A DNA stretch of 64,000 nucleotides from NCBI GenBank assembly GCA_016718605.1, contig JADKCY010000003.1:806001-870000 (forward strand), in the 5' to 3' direction. This document shows, in pieces, positions 61,705 to 64,000 of this stretch (position 1 is the stretch's first letter; each line of letters starts with the position of its first letter). A program made the translations under genes and the position numbers. Under the pieces are notes generated by a model that saw only the letters and a program-made list of their open reading frames with translations, was not told the DNA's origin and did no database searches. Source of the DNA: Lysobacterales bacterium. Its GTDB lineage: Bacteria; Pseudomonadota; Gammaproteobacteria; Xanthomonadales; Xanthomonadaceae.

Positions 61705-63369
61705 TCAACCGCGTCGCGGCCAGGCGGCGATTCCCGCGATCAGACCCAATCCTGACAAGGGCCAGACCGCCCAATGCACGCCCCACCAGTGTGGGCCTGC
61801 GGGCTGCATGCCGAGCAACAGGGCGGCGGTGACGATCAGGCCCACAGCGAACACCGCGAAAACGGTCTGGCGATGCCCGGATTGAGTGGCTTCAGCCATG
61901 CGGCGCAGGTCATCGGAGTGCAGTCGCAAGGTGGCGCGACCGTCAACCGCCTGGCGCAGATAATCCAGCGCCAACTGTGGCACATCGGGCGCGGCCATCA
62001 GCAGGCCAGGTAGACGCTGTTTCAGTCGTTGGCGCAAGGCTTTGGGGCTGTGACGCTGACGCAGAATCTCGGCCAATACCGGCTTGGCGGTGGCCCAGAT
62101 GTCCAGCTTGGGATCGAGCAGGCGGCCGGTGCCTTCGATGTTGAGCAAGGTCTTCTGCAGCAGGATCAATTGCGGCTGCAAGGTCAGTTGATAGCGGTGC
62201 GCCACCTTGAACAGTTTGAGCAGCACTTCGCCCAGTGCAATCTCGGACAAGGGGCGGGTGAAGTAAGGCTCGCAGACCGCGCGCACCGCGCCTTCCAGAT
62301 CATCGATCCGCACAGACGCAGGCATCCAACCGGCTTCCAGGTGCAGCTCGGCAATGCGCCGGTAGTCGCGATCAAAGATTGCGGTGAAGTTCTCGGCGAG
62401 GTAGTACTGATCGGCATCCGGAAGCGAGCCGACAATGCCGAAATCCAGCGCGATGTAGCGCGGATGCTCTGGTCGTGTCGCATCCACCCAGATGTTGCCC
62501 GCATGCGCATCGGCGTGGAAGAAGTTGTCGCGAAACACCTGCGTGTAGAACAGCCGAACGCCTTTCGCCGCCAGCTGCTTACGGTCAATGCCCGCCGCAT
62601 CCAGCGCGGCGATGTCATCACTGCGGATGCCCCGCACGCGCTCCAGGGTGAGCACCGATTCGGCGGTCAACGTCCAGTGCACTTCCGGCACGTACAGGTC
62701 ATCGGAGTCGAGGAAATTACGCCGCAGCACCGAGGCATTGGCACCTTCGCGTTGCAGGTCGAGTTCGTCGCGCAGCGAACGCGAAATTTCATCGACCACT
62801 TCATCCGGGCGGATGCGCTCGGGATCTGGACCAAAGCGCGTTGCCAAGGAGGCCAACACGCGCAGCAGACCGATGTCGGCATCGATCAGCGCCGCAATGC
62901 CAGGACGCAAGACCTTGATGACCACTTCACGTCCATCGGCCAACCGCGCCGCGTGCACCTGCGCAATCGACGCCGAGGCCAAAGGCTGGGCATCGAACTC
63001 CGCGAACAACATCGCTACTGGCTGTCCCAGCGAGCGCTCGATCTGGGCAATCGCGATGGCGCTGTCGAAGGGCGCGACCTGATCCTGCAGCATCGCCAGT
63101 TCATCGGCGATATCGGCGGGCAGCAGGTCACGCCGCGTGGAAAGAACCTGTCCGAACTTCACGAAGATCGGACCCAGCGCTTGCAACGCAAGGCGCAAAC
63201 GCCGTCCTCGCGACGCCTGTGTCACTTCGGCGCTGGCACGCGGAATGACCCAGTTCAGCACCCGCAGCACGCGGGCCAGACGCGTACCTTCCAGCAAGCC
63301 ATCCAACCGGTAGCGCGCGGCAACCCGCAGGATGGTGAGGAGGCGCAGCGGGCTGCGGATCAATCGCAT
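61705..63369 (-). CDS. ubiB: UbiB/ABC1-family protein kinase-like ATPase
   Basis: Membrane-associated ATPase needed for ubiquinone synthesis, 554 residues. Family hallmarks are present: the KxGQ motif K71-F-G-Q74, the Ala-rich nucleotide loop LASASIAQVHAARL, VIKVLRPG, FFHADAHAGNIWV and ALDFGIVG. Two C-terminal hydrophobic helices (TVFAVFAVGLIVTAALLLG and WPLSGLGLIAGIAAW) anchor it, as in E. coli UbiB. ATG 63369 is chosen over the longer open frame because AAGGTGAGG lies just upstream and the family begins there. ubiE and ubiJ are not adjacent, so a non-Q-biosynthetic ABC1 paralogue cannot be excluded. Confidence 0.87.
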   Translation of the reverse strand: MRLIRSPLRLLTILRVAARYRLDGLLEGTRLARVLRVLNWVIPRASAEVTQASRGRRLRLALQALGPIFVKFGQVLSTRRDLLPADIADELAMLQDQVAPFDSAIAIAQIERSLGQPVAMLFAEFDAQPLASASIAQVHAARLADGREVVIKVLRPGIAALIDADIGLLRVLASLATRFGPDPERIRPDEVVDEISRSLRDELDLQREGANASVLRRNFLDSDDLYVPEVHWTLTAESVLTLERVRGIRSDDIAALDAAGIDRKQLAAKGVRLFYTQVFRDNFFHADAHAGNIWVDATRPEHPRYIALDFGIVGSLPDADQYYLAENFTAIFDRDYRRIAELHLEAGWMPASVRIDDLEGAVRAVCEPYFTRPLSEIALGEVLLKLFKVAHRYQLTLQPQLILLQKTLLNIEGTGRLLDPKLDIWATAKPVLAEILRQRHSPKALRQRLKQRLPGLLMAAPDVPQLALDYLRQAVDGRATLRLHSDDLRRMAEATQSGHRQTVFAVFAVGLIVTAALLLGMQPAGPHWWGVHWAVWPLSGLGLIAGIAAWPRRG

Positions 63370-63810
63370 GAGCGCCTCACCTTGTCCCGCCGCCGGCCAA
63401 ATGTCATCTCCTCCAACGCCATCGCCTTTTCCTGCTGTCCGAGGATGCTTTGACCACAGCACAACCACCCCGCCATGCCCGACGGGGGTACCGACCCGGG
63501 AGGTGGGCGCTCAATCGCACCACGACAAGTCTTTGCCAACAATAGAGGCTCGGCACTGGCCGCGTCACGGATCACGTCTCGCAACCCATTGAACCATGGA
63601 CTTTGCCACGCTAACGCATGGTCGCCAAGTCGTGTGACTGATCAGAACAGCGGACGCTGTGCCGCAAGGATGGCGAGCGAACGAATTGCTGTGCACACGG
63701 TGACTAGACGGGTGCGCGCCGCGGATTCCGCGTGACGCGCGAGCGTGCAAAGCCCGCGCAACGAAACTCGCCCCAATCCGCCAAACATGACAACGCACTA
63801 CGTCCGCAAG
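63370..63810. other. Intergenic region without recognised gene
   Basis: About 440 bases between ubiB and the partial gene at the right edge. Frames of 74-86 codons exist on both strands, but none has a family-like sequence or good ribosome site. No terminator with a T-run was found after the edge gene, and no convincing promoter for ubiB. Confidence 0.4.
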
Positions 63811-64000
63811 CTATGGTTCGAAACCGTCACCGAAAATCCTGATGCCAGGGCCCGTCAGAACGCCTTCAAACTCGCCCACCAGTGGGTGCAGCACGGTCGC
63901 CGCACCCGTTTCCAGATTGATTCGCGAAAACGCGGTCGATCCAGTGGTGTCGACATAGATCCAGGCATACAACTCACCACTGCTGCGGTCAAAGTCCATG
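63811..64000 (-). CDS. 3' end of a secreted protein with C-terminal FGDGFE tail
   Basis: The last 63 or so codons of a gene whose 5' part lies beyond the window; the frame is open to base 64000, and the Met near the edge is probably internal. The visible part (FDRSSGELYAWIYVDTTG, STAFSRINLETGAATVL) looks like beta-propeller or repeat blades that report averages over an element list. It ends IRIFGDGFEP, the same kind of tail as the delta-60-repeat protein at 24.7 kb. The function is unknown. Confidence 0.65.
   Translation of the reverse strand, partial: MDFDRSSGELYAWIYVDTTGSTAFSRINLETGAATVLHPLVGEFEGVLTGPGIRIFGDGFEP

Noticed and set aside
62029..63453. 474-codon plus-strand frame opposite ubiB
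   Set aside because: Shadow of a recognised UbiB gene; Gln/His/Arg-rich composition and no recognisable motif.

Overview
This is a GC-rich window (about 60% by eye) from a gammaproteobacterium, most likely of the order Lysobacterales (Xanthomonadales). The pointers are the gene order lpxC - dciA - M23 peptidase - secA, a division/cell-wall (dcw) cluster without murD between mraY and ftsW, a DUF3297 gene, and secreted proteins ending in an F-x-[ND]-G-F-E tail. The order-level assignment is inference; the family is not resolved. No phage, integrase, IS element, CRISPR array, rRNA or tRNA was seen.

Left part (1-24.7 kb), envelope and division core. Reading right to left on the minus strand: rsmI, rnpB, then a sigma70-like promoter with a MraZ-type operator, then mraZ-rsmH-ftsL-ftsI-murE-murF-mraY-ftsW-murG-murC-ddlB-ftsQ-ftsA-ftsZ. 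From rsmH to ftsA every junction overlaps, mostly as ATGA. After the ftsZ terminator come lpxC (own promoter), dciA on the plus strand, an M23 peptidase and secA, which is cut by the window edge. Divergent from rsmI are lpoA and yraN. Together these genes build, polymerise and coordinate septal peptidoglycan, start lipid A synthesis and export envelope proteins.

Middle part (24.7-46.3 kb), accessory and signalling genes. It holds a secreted delta-60-repeat protein with the FSNGFE tail, a frameshifted ilvE, a small secreted protein with a two-component pair, a BlaI/M56-TonB regulatory pair, two tandem paralogous secreted proteins behind an unusual double-dyad intergenic region, a frameshifted GlcD-type FAD oxidase followed by GT9 and uracil-DNA-glycosylase-family genes, an alkaline phosphatase lipoprotein, an EAL phosphodiesterase, DUF3297, an Aer-like chemoreceptor with CheW, and rapA.

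Right part (46.5-64 kb). It holds a Ser/Thr kinase fused to a formylglycine-generating-enzyme-like domain and paired with a double-FHA membrane protein, an unrecognised exported protein with tdh, a TPR/GT41 O-GlcNAc-transferase-like protein, the conserved folC-SPOR-cvpA-purF row, a DUF455 ferritin-like protein, a palindrome-rich spacer, two small exported proteins (one with a TIMP/netrin-like CxC start), ubiB, and the 3' end of another secreted protein with an FGDGFE tail. The points most worth following up are the missing murD, the shared C-terminal tail, the phased dyads at 33.4-33.5 kb and the frameshifts in two otherwise conserved genes.
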